Below are positions 63,556 through 64,000 of a stretch of 64,000 nucleotides of DNA, one piece after another. The notes under the pieces are model-generated. The model saw nothing but the letters and a program-made list of their open reading frames with translations. It made no database searches and had not been told where the DNA came from. Source of the DNA: Cellulosimicrobium protaetiae (GTDB lineage Bacteria > Actinomycetota > Actinomycetes > Actinomycetales > Cellulomonadaceae); contig NZ_CP052757.1 in assembly GCF_009708005.2 (NCBI RefSeq), positions 2,914,001 to 2,978,000 on the forward strand, written 5' to 3'. The translations under genes and the position numbers were made by a program. Numbering within the stretch: the first letter of the stretch is position 1; each line of letters opens with the position of its first letter.

Positions 63556-64000
63556 ATGACGAACTCCGCCTCTGCGCAGCCTACGACCGACCTCCCCCTG
63601 ACCACGACCCCCCGCGGCACGACCGAGCGCCGCATGCTGGGCGCCCTCACGCTCGCCGCGGGCGCCGCCCTCCTGCTGTCCGCGTGCGGGAGCATCGGCG
63701 AGGCGGTCGCCGAGAACCGCGCGGGCCACACGAAGACGTACGAGTTCGCGACCGGGAAGGCCGGCTAGGCCGATGCCGTGCTCCCCGACTGGGTCCCCGA
63801 CTCCGCCACCGACGTACGGGAGGTGGTCCGCACGACCGGTGACGAGCGGATCCTCACGATGACGGCCGACCTCGGCGCGCTGCCCGAGAGCTGCACCCCC
63901 GTCTCGGCGCAGCACCCGCTGGAGCCTCGGCCCGAGCGTGGCGAGCTGACCGCCGCGGACTACCGCACGACGGCGACTCTCCAGGCGTCGTGGTGGGACG
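63556..64000 (+). pseudogene. Putative lipoprotein gene with in-frame TAG, 3' partial
   Basis: The reading frame starts at ATG 63556 and encodes a lipoprotein-type signal (MLGALTLAAGAALLLSACGS, Cys as the lipid site). It hits TAG at 63766-63768 after 70 codons. The same frame then stays open to the window edge and reads ADAVLPDWVPDSATDVREVV and RILTMTADLGALPESCTP, which looks like coding sequence. One base change or a sequencing error in that codon would restore the protein. Function is not known. No gene-like frame starts between the stop and the edge. Confidence 0.7.

Overview
This is very high-GC bacterial chromosome with almost no non-coding space and many 4-base start/stop overlaps. Gene content points to an actinobacterium of the order Micrococcales. 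Supporting signs are phosphatidylinositol mannoside (PIM) genes, a pdxT-yebC-ruvCAB-yajC-secDF-apt-rel order, DUF3000 and LmeA-type proteins, and separate DNA ligase and LigD-type polymerase genes. A Cellulosimicrobium/Promicromonospora/Cellulomonas-like genus is my inference; no rRNA is present to confirm it. I see no prophage, insertion sequence or CRISPR array.

Layout. 1-2294: end of an ECF vitamin transporter (fused double ATPase plus T component). 2349-8989: M23 peptidase, hisS, MBL hydrolase, membrane cyclophilin, DUF349 protein, AbiEi-like protein. 9000-11215: convergent LigD-type polymerase and ATP-dependent DNA ligase. 11286-22259 (minus strand): pdxT, yebC, ruvC, ruvAB, yajC, secD, secF, apt, rel in transcription order; a LexA-type box lies before ruvAB. 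22325-31349: a membrane protein, a Nudix hydrolase, pdxS, then the PIM operon downstream of thrS (thrS, HIT, phosphatidylinositol phosphate synthase, acyltransferase, pimA, a LemA-like protein) and a small Rv0909-like protein. 31510-33435: an accessory-looking triad of HTH regulator, HEXXH peptidase and seven-helix membrane protein. 34022-37078: tRNA-Val(CAC), pabC-pabB, and a duplicated tRNA Gly-Cys-Val cluster. 37140-39023: small conserved proteins. 39241-47480: glycogen-to-trehalose operon (glgX/treX, treY, treZ) with PPK2 and a GNAT enzyme. 47509-54820: zapE, a RibD-like reductase, a USP-like protein, an Asp/Glu racemase, GNAT, HAD, an ATP-grasp ligase and a DegT-like enzyme. 55017-59676: gnd, DUF3000, RNase D-like protein, FemABX transferase. 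59869-63332: fadA-fadB. 63556-64000: a lipoprotein gene broken by an in-frame TAG and cut by the window edge.

How the genes work together. The racemase, ATP-grasp ligase and FemABX transferase could build an amino-acid cross-bridge ending in D-Asp (inference). treX/Y/Z would turn glycogen into trehalose. The ruv genes, LigD-type polymerase and DNA ligase serve DNA repair. The most striking regulatory feature is a recurring start signal: TANNNT ending 6-8 nt before an ATG or GTG with no Shine-Dalgarno sequence, seen at about 18 genes. This is the expected signature of leaderless transcripts. The triad at 31510-33435 is the best candidate for a poorly described system.
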